From NCBI RefSeq assembly GCF_030908245.1, contig NZ_JAVFJJ010000008.1, positions 117,410 through 181,409 on the forward strand: a stretch of DNA of 64,000 nt, in the 5' to 3' direction. A program made the position numbers and the translations under genes. Origin of the DNA: Sinomonas sp. ASV322 (GTDB taxonomy: Bacteria > Actinomycetota > Actinomycetes > Actinomycetales > Micrococcaceae). The notes under the pieces are model-generated. The model saw only the letters and a list, made by a program, of their open reading frames with translations. It made no database searches and had not been told where the DNA came from. Shown here piece by piece: positions 34,811 to 44,113 of the stretch (positions are counted from its first letter, which is position 1; each line of letters opens with the position of its first letter).

Positions 34811-36739
34811 ATGGCACCGTCCGCGATCCTCGGCATCGACCTCATCGTCGCGGCCGTGTGCGCGGCCGTGTGGATCGCTGCGCTCGCCGCCCACCTCATC
34901 GGGGCGCGCGCGACGGCGCCGGGCTGGCTTCCAGCCTGGGGCTGCACGGCCGCGGCGGCGGGCGGATTCCTGCTCGCCGCGGCCCGTGCCGCACTCCTCG
35001 CGGGAGGCCCGCCCGCACTCGTCGGCGACCGGCTCCTCGGCTTCCTCGCCCTCACGGTTCCTGGGGCGGTCATCGGCGCGGGCGGGCTGGCCCTCGCACG
35101 GCGCCCACGCGGCGTCGCGCGCAGCATCGTGCCGGGGGCGCTGACCGCGGCCGCGGCCATGACAACTGCGGGCTTCGTCGCCGTCCTCACGCTCGGCACG
35201 CCCGCGGGCTGGCTTCCCCTCGCGGTCCTCGCGGTGCTCCCGGTGGTCGGCACCGCGTGCGGCAGCCTCGCCTTCTCCCGCGGCTGGCCGCACCGCGCGA
35301 CGATCGCGGTCGAGGCGCTCGGCGTCGCGGTCCTCGCGGGCTCGCTCGCGGTCTCGTGGATGGACAGCCGCGCCGAGCCGCCGTCGTCGTTCACCGCGAC
35401 GGGGCACCATGCCGCGACCGCCGCGGCGGCCACGGCGCCGCGAAGCGTCGAGACGCTCCGCGGGCCCGCACCGACCGGACGCTTGCGCGAATTCACCCTC
35501 CATGCGCGGACCCAACGGGTGACGCTCGACGACGGCACGAGCGTCGACGCCCTCACCTTCGGCTCGCTGCCCGGACCCGAGCTGCGCGCGACGCAGGGCG
35601 ACACGATCCGTGTGACCCTCGTGAACGACGACGTCGCGGACGGCGTGACCCTCCACTGGCACGGCTACGACGTGCCGAACGCCATGGACGGCGTGCCCGG
35701 CGTGACCCAGGACGCCGTCAGGCCCGGCCAGAGCTTCACGTACGAGTTCCCGGCCGCACAGGCGGGCACGTATTGGTACCACACGCACCAGAACGCCTCC
35801 GTCGATGAGCCCAAGGGGCTGTACGGCGCGCTCGTGGTCATTCCGGCGGACGTGCCCACGGCAGAAAGTGCGGCCGGCGTCGCGGACCTCACGGTGCCGA
35901 TCCACACGATCGGGGGCGCGACACTCTTCGGCCCGCACGCGCAGCCGTGGACCGAGCTGCTCCCGCCCGGGACCGCCGTCCGCCTGCGGATCATCAACAC
36001 GGACCAGATCACGCAGCGGCTGAGCCTCGCCGGGGCCTCGTTCCGGGTCGCGGCGGTCGACGGCGCCGACCTTGCCGGGGGCGCGGAGCTCACCGGCACG
36101 GTCCTTCCGCTCGCGGGGGGAGGACGCTACGACGTCGTCCTCACGATGCCCGACCACCCCGTTCAGCTCGCGCTCGACGGCGCGCGCTCGGGCGGGCTCA
36201 CGCTCGCGCCGCCCGGATCGCCGTCGCCCGCTCCGCGCTTCGCCCCGGGGCCCGAGCTCGACCTCGCGACGTACGGTGCCCCCGCAGCGACCGCCGCCGT
36301 GCCGCCGGCCGATCTCGCCGTGACGTACACGCTCGACCATCTCATCCGCTTCGTCGACGGGATTCCGCGGTTCGCGTACACGGTCAACGGTGCGGTCTAC
36401 CCGAACATCCCGCCACTCGTTGTGCGCGAGGGCGACCACGTGCTCATGACCATCGTCAACCGAAGCGACGACATCCACCCCATGCATCCCCACGGGCACC
36501 ACGTGCGCGTGCTCTCGATCGACGGGCAACCCGTCGTCGCCGACCTCCGCATGGACAGCCTCGAGGTCAGGCCGGGCCACGTGTGGACCGTCATGCTCAC
36601 GGCTGACAACCCGGGGATCTGGATGGACCACTGCCACAACCTCGCGCATGCGCGCGACGGGATGATGTTCCACCTTGCGTACGACGGCGTGACGTCGCCG
36701 TTTGGGCACGGCGGCGCCTTCGCGAACCGTCCGGAATAG
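34811..36739 (+). CDS. Membrane-anchored multicopper oxidase
   Basis: A 642-residue protein. The first 190 residues hold about six membrane helices; the rest is an exported multicopper oxidase. All four copper-binding motifs are there: HWHG near 281, HTH near 323, HPMHPHGHH near 556 and HCHNLAHARDGMM near 607. They give one type 1 and one trinuclear centre, with Met as the axial type 1 ligand. Such enzymes oxidise Cu(I), Fe(II), Mn(II) or phenols while reducing oxygen to water. The fusion to a polytopic membrane domain is unlike classical laccases with a Tat signal. The gene follows a DUF6220 membrane protein and precedes a two-component system, which hints at copper- or envelope-related sensing. 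Confidence 0.9.
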   Translation: MAPSAILGIDLIVAAVCAAVWIAALAAHLIGARATAPGWLPAWGCTAAAAGGFLLAAARAALLAGGPPALVGDRLLGFLALTVPGAVIGAGGLALARRPRGVARSIVPGALTAAAAMTTAGFVAVLTLGTPAGWLPLAVLAVLPVVGTACGSLAFSRGWPHRATIAVEALGVAVLAGSLAVSWMDSRAEPPSSFTATGHHAATAAAATAPRSVETLRGPAPTGRLREFTLHARTQRVTLDDGTSVDALTFGSLPGPELRATQGDTIRVTLVNDDVADGVTLHWHGYDVPNAMDGVPGVTQDAVRPGQSFTYEFPAAQAGTYWYHTHQNASVDEPKGLYGALVVIPADVPTAESAAGVADLTVPIHTIGGATLFGPHAQPWTELLPPGTAVRLRIINTDQITQRLSLAGASFRVAAVDGADLAGGAELTGTVLPLAGGGRYDVVLTMPDHPVQLALDGARSGGLTLAPPGSPSPAPRFAPGPELDLATYGAPAATAAVPPADLAVTYTLDHLIRFVDGIPRFAYTVNGAVYPNIPPLVVREGDHVLMTIVNRSDDIHPMHPHGHHVRVLSIDGQPVVADLRMDSLEVRPGHVWTVMLTADNPGIWMDHCHNLAHARDGMMFHLAYDGVTSPFGHGGAFANRPE

Positions 36740-36833
36740 TCACAGCTGGCTTGCATGGGCCGTGCGCCACGGCGGCACACAGCTCACAGGCGACCTCCAG
36801 CAGATTCTCAGAAACTGGGAGCACGATGGGAAG

Positions 36834-37538
36834 GTGAAGAAGACCGGACCCGAAGCCAAGCTCCTCGTTGTCGACGACGAGCCGAACATCCGCGAGCTCC
36901 TTTCGACATCCCTGCGCTTCGCGGGATTCGAGGTCGTCGCCGCGAGCAACGGACGCGAAGCACTCTCGGCCGCGGAGGAGCACGCCCCCGACCTCATGGT
37001 GCTCGACGTCATGCTGCCGGACATGGATGGCTTCACCGTGACGCGCAAGCTCCGGGCCTCGGGCCGCTACGTCCCGGTCCTTTTCCTCACGGCCAAGGAC
37101 GAGACCGAGGACAAGGTCCAGGGCCTCACCGTCGGCGGCGACGACTACGTCACGAAGCCGTTCAGCCTCGACGAGGTGGTCGCGCGCATCCGCGCCGTCC
37201 TGCGTCGCACGCAGCCCGTGCTCGACGACGACGCCGTCATCCGGGTCGACGACCTCGAGCTCGACGACGACGCCCATGAAGTCCGCCGGGGCGGCGTGAC
37301 GATCGACCTCTCCCCCACCGAGTTCAAGCTCCTCCGGTACATGATGCTCAACCCGAACCGCGTGCTCTCGAAGTCCCAGATCCTCGACCACGTGTGGGAA
37401 TACGACTTCAACGGGGACGCGTCGATCGTCGAGTCGTACATCTCCTACCTCCGGCGCAAGGTCGACGCGAACGGTCCGAGCCTCATCCAGACGAAGCGCG
37501 GCGTCGGCTACGTGCTCAGGACGGCGGAGAAGCGCTAG
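36834..37538 (+). CDS. OmpR-family response regulator
   Basis: A 234-residue regulator. The receiver domain has LLVVDDEPNIRELL (acidic pair), the phosphorylated Asp in LMVLDVMLPDMDG near residue 59, Thr in LFLTAKDE and Lys in DYVTKPFSLDE. The C-terminal winged helix (about 135-230) contains LSPTEFKLLRYMMLNPNRVL and RRKVDANGPSLIQTKRGVGY. It is closest in layout to MprA/CseB/TcrA-type envelope-stress regulators. The GTG at 36834 is used because it starts just before the receiver domain; a longer frame exists upstream but overlaps the end of the oxidase gene. The sensor kinase gene starts 16 bases downstream. Confidence 0.92.
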   Translation: MKKTGPEAKLLVVDDEPNIRELLSTSLRFAGFEVVAASNGREALSAAEEHAPDLMVLDVMLPDMDGFTVTRKLRASGRYVPVLFLTAKDETEDKVQGLTVGGDDYVTKPFSLDEVVARIRAVLRRTQPVLDDDAVIRVDDLELDDDAHEVRRGGVTIDLSPTEFKLLRYMMLNPNRVLSKSQILDHVWEYDFNGDASIVESYISYLRRKVDANGPSLIQTKRGVGYVLRTAEKR

Positions 37539-37553
37539 CGTGCTGGATCCGAG

Positions 37554-39104
37554 GTGCTGAACCGCTGGAAGCGGGCGTCGCTGCGCTCGCAGCTCGTTGC
37601 CATCATGATGGTCCTGCTCACGGCGGCCATCGTCTTCACGGGCGCGGGCACCCTCACCCAGCTTCATACGTTCCTGGTCTCCCAGGTCGACAGCAAGCTC
37701 AAGGACGCCCTCGACTACACGCGCCAGAATCAGGACATCAACCTCCTCACGACGCCCAATCCGTTCCTGCCGTCCGACTACACGCTCGTGCTGTACACGG
37801 CAGGATCGCCGCCTCGGATCTACGCGGCTCCCGCCACGACCCGCGCGCGCCCCGACGTGCCAGCCCTCTCGCCGGACCAGGCGCAGCAGATGCAGCTCAC
37901 GCAGACGATCCTGCAGGCCAACGGCACCGACCACGACTCGGACTGGCGCTACATCGCGATCCCGGTGCGGATCACGACCACGGGCGAGCGGGCCGCCATG
38001 CTCATCGCGCTGCCGCTCACGAACGTCGACGAGGCGATGAACCACACGCTCCTGCTGGAGATCGGCGTCGGGGTGCTCACGCTCACGCTCGTCTTCTTCG
38101 TCGCGTCGTGGACCGTGACGCGGGCGTTCCGGCCGCTCCGGCGCGTCGAGAAGACGGCCGCCGCCATCGCTGCGGGCGATCTCTCCCAGCGCGTCGACGA
38201 GGAGGCCCCCGGGACCGAGCTCGGGCGGCTCTCGTCCTCGCTCAACGCGATGCTCGCCCACATCGAGCGTGCGTTCCGCGACCGGACGGAATCCGAGGCG
38301 CGCATGCGCCGCTTCGTCTCCGATGCGTCGCACGAGCTCCGCACGCCGCTCGTGACGATCCGCGGCTTCTCCGAGCTGTACCGCCACGGCGCGCTCGCGA
38401 CGACCGAGGACGTCGGCACCGCGATGGGCCGCATCGAGAGCGAGGCGAAGCGCATGGGGACGATGGTCGAAGACCTCCTGACCCTCGCGCGCCTTGACGA
38501 GCAGCGTCCCGTGCTCCTGCGGCCCGTGGACCTGCTCCCGCTCGGGCACGACGCCGTCGTCGACACCCAAGCCGCGGCGCCCGACCGCACGGTGCGGCTC
38601 GTGGGCCTTTCGTCCGGACAGCGAGCGACGGCCGCCCCTGCGCTCGGGGACGAAGGCCGGCTGCGGCAGGTCGTGGGGAATCTTGTGGGCAACGCGCTCC
38701 GCTACACGCCCCCGGGCTCACCGCTCGAAGTGGCCGTCGGCGTCACGGCCGACTCCGGGCGCCCCGCGTCCGTCCTCGAGCTGCGCGACCACGGGCCGGG
38801 CATCTCCGAGAGGGACGCGCCGAAGATCTTCGAGCGCTTCTACCGCGCCGACACCTCGCGCACGCGCGAGACGGGCGGCACAGGGCTCGGCCTGGCCATC
38901 GTGGCGGCGATCGTCGGCGCGCACGGCGGCACGGTGCGGCACCGCGCGACGCCGGGCGGGGGCGCGACGTTCGTCATCGAACTCCCGTTCCAGCCGATTC
39001 CCGAGACGCCCCCCGAGCCAGCCGAGCCCCCGCGCGCTGTCCCGGGCGAGGCCCGCGCTCCTCAGGGCGAGGCCGATGCCCCTCAACAGGACCGGGTCCG
39101 CTGA
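37554..39104 (+). CDS. Sensor histidine kinase
   Basis: A 516-residue partner of the preceding regulator. Helix one (about 11-35), an extracytoplasmic sensor domain of 130 residues and helix two (about 166-188) are followed by HAMP (RPLRRVEKTAAAIAAGDLSQ), the DHp helix with His260 in SDASHELRTPLVTIRGFSEL, and the ATPase domain with NLVGNALRYTPPGS, LRDHGPGI, FERFYRADTSR and GTGLGLAIV. The C-terminal 50 residues are Pro/Glu-rich and probably disordered. The signal is unknown; the extracellular domain has no recognised fold. GTG start. Confidence 0.92.
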   Translation: MLNRWKRASLRSQLVAIMMVLLTAAIVFTGAGTLTQLHTFLVSQVDSKLKDALDYTRQNQDINLLTTPNPFLPSDYTLVLYTAGSPPRIYAAPATTRARPDVPALSPDQAQQMQLTQTILQANGTDHDSDWRYIAIPVRITTTGERAAMLIALPLTNVDEAMNHTLLLEIGVGVLTLTLVFFVASWTVTRAFRPLRRVEKTAAAIAAGDLSQRVDEEAPGTELGRLSSSLNAMLAHIERAFRDRTESEARMRRFVSDASHELRTPLVTIRGFSELYRHGALATTEDVGTAMGRIESEAKRMGTMVEDLLTLARLDEQRPVLLRPVDLLPLGHDAVVDTQAAAPDRTVRLVGLSSGQRATAAPALGDEGRLRQVVGNLVGNALRYTPPGSPLEVAVGVTADSGRPASVLELRDHGPGISERDAPKIFERFYRADTSRTRETGGTGLGLAIVAAIVGAHGGTVRHRATPGGGATFVIELPFQPIPETPPEPAEPPRAVPGEARAPQGEADAPQQDRVR

Positions 39105-39209
39105 GTCGTCCACATACGACGACGACGCCGCGCGCGGCCGCGGTCGGCGCCCCTAGGCTCGTGGTGACGGAGGGCAGGGGGCCCTCCCGCATCACGGAGG
39201 GCGGAAGCA

Positions 39210-39497
39210 ATGGCGGTGCTCAAGGCAGATACCGAACGGATGAGCGCGAGCGCGAACAAGGTCGCGGCAACGGTCGAACGCGTGCGGGCCGAGGCTCGGA
39301 GCCTGTGCCTCGACCTCGAACTCCTCGCCGAGTGCTGGCAGGGCGAGGCGGCGACGAGCTTCCAGGCGGTCATCGCGCAGTGGAACCATGCGGAGGCTCA
39401 GGTCGAGACCTCGCTCGACTCGATCGGCGTCGCGCTCCAGCACGCGAGCGTCGGGTACCAGGACGTGGAGGGCCGCAACGCGCTGCTCTTCCGCTAG
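39210..39497 (+). CDS. WXG100-family (ESAT-6-like) protein
   Basis: A 95-residue helical hairpin protein. AECWQGEAATSFQAVIAQW contains the WxG turn (Trp-Gln-Gly) between two long helices, which is the mark of type VII secretion substrates. A C-terminal YxxxD/E-like export signal is visible as YQDVEGRN. No ESX ATPase, membrane genes or toxin is nearby, so it is an isolated WXG100 protein, as is often the case in Micrococcaceae. The paired Cys (near 33 and 42) is unusual for the family. Confidence 0.85.
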   Translation: MAVLKADTERMSASANKVAATVERVRAEARSLCLDLELLAECWQGEAATSFQAVIAQWNHAEAQVETSLDSIGVALQHASVGYQDVEGRNALLFR

Positions 39498-39537
39498 GCC
39501 GTTCGCGGCGGCGTGATCGGCGCGGGCGTTCGGCTCT

Positions 39538-39687
39538 CTGGCGGGCCGCTCCCTGGCGGGCCGCTCCCTGGCGGGCCGTTCCCTGGCGGGCCGTTCCCTG
39601 GCGGGCCGTTCCCTGGCGGGCCGTTCCCTGGCGGGCCGTTCCCTGGCGGGCCGTTCCCTGGCGGGCCGTTCTGTGTCGGACCGTTCT
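39538..39687. repeat. 15-bp minisatellite between WXG100 and RNase HI genes
   Basis: Nine consecutive copies of CTGGCGGGCCGYTCC (first two with C, the rest with T at position 12; the ninth ends in CT) are followed by one degenerate copy (39673-39687). The array ends 15 bases before the RNase HI start. Because 15 is divisible by three, every frame stays open through it and encodes five-residue repeats, but none of these frames has other signs of a gene. Confidence 0.9.
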
Positions 39688-39702
39688 GGCAGGATGGATC
39701 GT

Positions 39703-40947
39703 ATGACGATCACTGCCGCCGCAGACGGCTCTGCTCTCGGAAACCCCGGCCCGGCGGGCTGGGCGTGGTACGTCGACGAGAACCGTTGGCATGCCGGGGG
39801 CTGGCCGCACGGCACGAACAACCAGGGCGAGCTCATGGCCGTGCTCGACCTCTTCCGCGCGACGGCGCACGTTCCCGACGAGCCGCTGCGGATCCTGTGC
39901 GACAGCCAGTACGTCATCAACTGCGTGACCAAGTGGATGCCGGGCTGGAAGCGCCGGGGCTGGAAGAAGGCTGACGGCAAGCCCGTCCTCAACGTCGAGC
40001 TCCTGCGGCAGATCGACAGCGAGCTCGTGGGCCGCGTGTACACGTTCGAATGGGTCAAGGGCCACGCGGGACACTCACTCAACGAGGCCGCGGACGAGCG
40101 CGCCCGGGCCTGCGCGACCGCGTATCAGGCCGGCGGTACGCCGGTCGAGGGTCCGGGCTTCCCGGGGGGCAAGGCCGCCCGCGCCACGGCAGCGGCGAGC
40201 GGCCCGGTCGCGGAGCCCGCAGCGCCAGGCGGCAAGGCCGCGCGCGCCACGGCGGCGGCGAGCGGCCCGGTCGCGGAGCCCGCAGCGCCAGGCGGCAAGG
40301 CTGCCGCGCGCGCCACGGCGGCGGCGAGCGGCCCGGTCGCGGAGCCCGCAGCGCCAGGCGGCAAGGCCGCCGCGCGCGCCACGGCGGCGGCTGCCGGCGG
40401 GGCTGCGCGCGGACGCTCGGCCGACTCTGCGGGTGAAGCCACGCGCGCGGCGCGTCCCGCCGCAGAGCAGCCAGGCGCCGAGCGGCCGAGCACCGAAGCC
40501 GTGCAAGAAGACCTCTTCGGCGAGCTGGCGGAGCCCGGTCGGGAAGCGCACGTCGCGGATCCAGGCGGGGCCGCGAGCGCCAACGGCCAGGCCGCGATGC
40601 CGGGCCGGTCAGATCTCGAGGCTGTCGTCGAGCTCGAACAGGAGCTCCTCGACCCCGAGACCCGCGGCGACTTCGGACAGCTCGCGTACCTCCTGCATCC
40701 CGAGTACCGCGAGATCGGCCAATCGGGCCGCCTGTGGGATCGCGACGAGATCGTGGACGCGCTCGTCCAGGAACCCGAGCTCAACGTCGTGTTCGAGCTG
40801 GTCGAGGCGACGCCGCTCGCGCCCGACCTCATCCAGGTCGTGTATCGCACGGAGAGCGCCGAGGGGTCGTGCCTGCGCAGCTCCTTGTGGCAGCGCACCG
40901 ACGACCGCTGGAGGATCCGCTTCCACCAGGGCACGCGCGAGGCGTAG
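39703..40947 (+). CDS. Ribonuclease HI with repeat linker and DUF4440-like domain
   Basis: A 414-residue fusion. Residues 1-140 are RNase HI, which cuts RNA in RNA-DNA hybrids; its four acidic residues are Asp in TAAADGSALGNPGPAG, Glu in NNQGELMAVLD, Asp in LCDSQYVIN and Asp in HSLNEAADERA. Residues about 155-235 are tandem repeats of GGKAARATAAASGPVAEPAAP. A linker follows, and residues about 305-414 form a DUF4440/NTF2-like domain (LEAVVELEQELLDPETRGDF, HPEYREIGQSGRLWDRDEI, CLRSSLWQRTDDRWRIRFHQ). Such NTF2-like domains often bind small ligands; the reason for joining one to RNase H is unknown. ATG at 39703 with AGGA eight bases upstream is chosen. Confidence 0.88.
   Translation: MTITAAADGSALGNPGPAGWAWYVDENRWHAGGWPHGTNNQGELMAVLDLFRATAHVPDEPLRILCDSQYVINCVTKWMPGWKRRGWKKADGKPVLNVELLRQIDSELVGRVYTFEWVKGHAGHSLNEAADERARACATAYQAGGTPVEGPGFPGGKAARATAAASGPVAEPAAPGGKAARATAAASGPVAEPAAPGGKAAARATAAASGPVAEPAAPGGKAAARATAAAAGGAARGRSADSAGEATRAARPAAEQPGAERPSTEAVQEDLFGELAEPGREAHVADPGGAASANGQAAMPGRSDLEAVVELEQELLDPETRGDFGQLAYLLHPEYREIGQSGRLWDRDEIVDALVQEPELNVVFELVEATPLAPDLIQVVYRTESAEGSCLRSSLWQRTDDRWRIRFHQGTREA
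40165..40396 (+). repeat. Coding tandem repeat in the RNase HI linker
   Basis: Three units of 63, 63 and 66 bases and a partial fourth encode GGKAARATAAASGPVAEPAAP or the form with an additional Ala. The units are nearly identical at the DNA level, which indicates recent expansion. The encoded linker is Ala/Pro/Gly-rich with one Lys and one Arg per unit, suited to a flexible, positively charged tether. Confidence 0.85.
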
Positions 40948-40989
40948 GCGCCGGGCCCTCGCAAAACCGCCTCGTCAGGACGTGGTGGT

Positions 40990-41421
40990 CTACCGGCCGA
41001 GGGTCCGAAGAACGCTCATGAGCGCCTGATGGTCGTCCACCGCCTCGAAGAACGCCTGATCGGTGTGCTCGACTACGGTGATGGCGCGGTGCGCGAGCGC
41101 GGCGCCCGGTTCCGTGACGTCGATGCGCAGTGCCCGCGAGTCCTCGGGATCCGGCTCCCGGACCACAAGACCTTTCTCAGCAAGGGTCCGAAGCACCTGC
41201 GACGTCATCATCGGATCCGTGTTCGCGTGCTCGGCGAGGCGGCGCTGGCTCGGGATCTCCCCCGCAACCCGCGTGAGCCACCACGTGCTCGCAAGCAGCA
41301 CGAATTGGACATGAGTCAGGCCGAGAGGCTTCAGCGCTGCCGTCACGTGCCTCTGCCAGTTGAGCGTCGCGCGCCAGAGAAGCAGTCCGGGGCTCTCGTC
41401 CGGGCGGAGGGTCTCACCCAT
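40990..41421 (-). CDS. MarR-family transcriptional regulator
   Basis: A 143-residue regulator with the MarR winged helix: LTHVQFVLLASTWWLTRVAG, IPSQRRLAEHANTDPMMTSQ (recognition helix) and LVVREPDPEDSRALRIDVTE (the beta-wing with the conserved DxRxxRI pattern). The start MGETLRPDE overlaps the end of the SRPBCC gene by eight bases, so the two are one transcript. The perfect palindrome at 41856-41875 in front of the pair is a natural target for autoregulation by this dimer. Confidence 0.9.
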   Translation of the reverse strand: MGETLRPDESPGLLLWRATLNWQRHVTAALKPLGLTHVQFVLLASTWWLTRVAGEIPSQRRLAEHANTDPMMTSQVLRTLAEKGLVVREPDPEDSRALRIDVTEPGAALAHRAITVVEHTDQAFFEAVDDHQALMSVLRTLGR

Positions 41422-41836
41422 GCAATCCCTCGGCCCGTGCACCAAGTGCGGAGATCACGTCGGCGAAATCCGCGCTCGCGAACCCTCCCACTTCTGCCGC
41501 AGCCTCCTCGGGCCCCTCGGCCTCACACCGATACACGATGCGCGTCCCCGTCGCAGTCGGGAACAGCTCGTGCCGGACCCGAACAGACACTCCCGCGTCG
41601 GCAACCTCGGTCAGGTCCTCGTAGCCCTTGTCCGCCTCGACCCACGTAAAGTGGAACGGGAGCCGCGTACCGTCAGGAAGCTCCATGACGGCTGCGGTGT
41701 CTGCCGCGAAGGGACCGTCCATCTCGACGTTCCGGACGCCTTCGTTCCACTCGGCCCACTTGGTCGGCTCCGCCAGGATGCCGAAGACCTCCGCCGGGGT
41801 GGCCGAGCATTCGCCCGCGAATTCCTTCGTCCACAT
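41414..41836 (-). CDS. SRPBCC (START/AHSA1-like) ligand-binding protein
   Basis: A 140-residue single-domain protein. MWTKEFAGECSATPAEVFGI and TKWAEWNEGVRNVEMDGPFA are the typical opening of the polyketide cyclase/dehydrase-like SRPBCC fold, which encloses a hydrophobic cavity. Gene coupling to MarR suggests a protein that binds or modifies the small molecule sensed by the regulator. The start at 41836 is used because the first strand of the fold begins right there. Confidence 0.82.
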   Translation of the reverse strand: MWTKEFAGECSATPAEVFGILAEPTKWAEWNEGVRNVEMDGPFAADTAAVMELPDGTRLPFHFTWVEADKGYEDLTEVADAGVSVRVRHELFPTATGTRIVYRCEAEGPEEAAAEVGGFASADFADVISALGARAEGLHG

Positions 41837-41855
41837 ATAAGGACTCCTCCTCTGG

Positions 41856-41875
41856 ATACTATGCGCACATAGTAT
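41856..41875. promoter_or_regulatory. Perfect palindrome, probable MarR operator
   Basis: ATACTATG-CGCA-CATAGTAT is a perfect 8-bp inverted repeat with a four-base centre, 20 bases upstream of the SRPBCC start. Size, symmetry and AT content are those of MarR operators, and the promoter of the SRPBCC-marR pair has to lie here. Confidence 0.75.
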
Positions 41876-41916
41876 GCAGCGCGCGAACCGGTGTCCATAC
41901 CTGCGCGGAGTGACCA

Positions 41917-42116
41917 ATAACCGTCCCTCAGCGGCATAACCGTCCCTTCGAACCCGTACTAAGGGACGGTTATGCCCCTGAGGGACTGTCGTGGTCCTAA
42001 GGGACGGTTGTGCCCCTGAGGGACTGCTGTGGTCCTAAGGGACGGTTATGCCTCTGAGGGACTGTTGTGTTCCGAAGGGACGGTGATTCCGCGCCAAGGG
42101 ATGGTGATGCCGCACA
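41917..42116. repeat. 38-bp tandem repeats with inverted copies
   Basis: Three contiguous 38-bp units start with CTAAGGGACGGTT (41959-41996, 41997-42034, 42035-42072), followed by degenerate halves around 42073-42116. Two inverted copies of AACCGTCCCT stand before them (41919-41928 and 41938-41947). As a result CATAACCGTCCCTT (41935-41948) and 41961-41974 form a perfect 14-bp hairpin. No spacers separate the units, so it is not a CRISPR array. The element lies between the groEL terminator and the SRPBCC promoter. Confidence 0.85.
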
Positions 42117-42138
42117 AGCACACGCGACCCACGCGAAC

Positions 42139-42170
42139 GGCGGGGCCCCCACCGAAGTGGGGACCCCGCC
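42139..42170 (-). terminator. groEL terminator
   Basis: GGCGGGG and CCCCAC pair with GTGGGG and CCCCGCC across a C/A mismatch and a CGAA loop, a 13-bp stem 67 bases past the groEL stop. Confidence 0.75.
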
Positions 42171-42236
42171 GTCGTGCGTTGCGGTGGCCAGGCTCACCCG
42201 GTCAATGCCGGAATCGAGGCCACCAGCGGCTTCGGA

Positions 42237-44039
<1,803 letters not shown>

Positions 44040-44066
44040 TTAGCAGTCTGGCCGTGGGAGTGCTAG
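44040..44066. promoter_or_regulatory. CIRCE element 1 (HrcA operator)
   Basis: TTAGCAGTC-N9-GAGTGCTAG differs from the CIRCE consensus (TTAGCACTC-N9-GAGTGCTAA) at two positions. It is the copy closest to groEL. Confidence 0.8.
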
Positions 44067-44074
44067 GTCAATCA

Positions 44075-44101
44075 TTAGCACTCGGCAGGGTTGAGTGCAA
44101 G
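44075..44101. promoter_or_regulatory. CIRCE element 2 (HrcA operator)
   Basis: TTAGCACTC-N9-GAGTGCAAG has a perfect left arm and two changes in the right arm. It is separated from element 1 by eight bases, and the inner arms (44058-44066 and 44075-44083) are themselves complementary. Confidence 0.85.
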
Positions 44102-44113
44102 CGCCGCACTGAG

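Noticed and set aside
39210..39497. Type VII secretion locus
   Set aside because: Only one WXG100 gene is present, without EccC-type ATPase, membrane components or an LXG/toxin partner.
39513..39974. PGGPF-repeat protein encoded by the minisatellite
   Set aside because: The repeat keeps all six frames open, there is no ribosome site or domain, and it overlaps the RNase HI gene.
41959..42072. CRISPR array
   Set aside because: The 38-bp units are contiguous with no spacers, and no cas gene is near.
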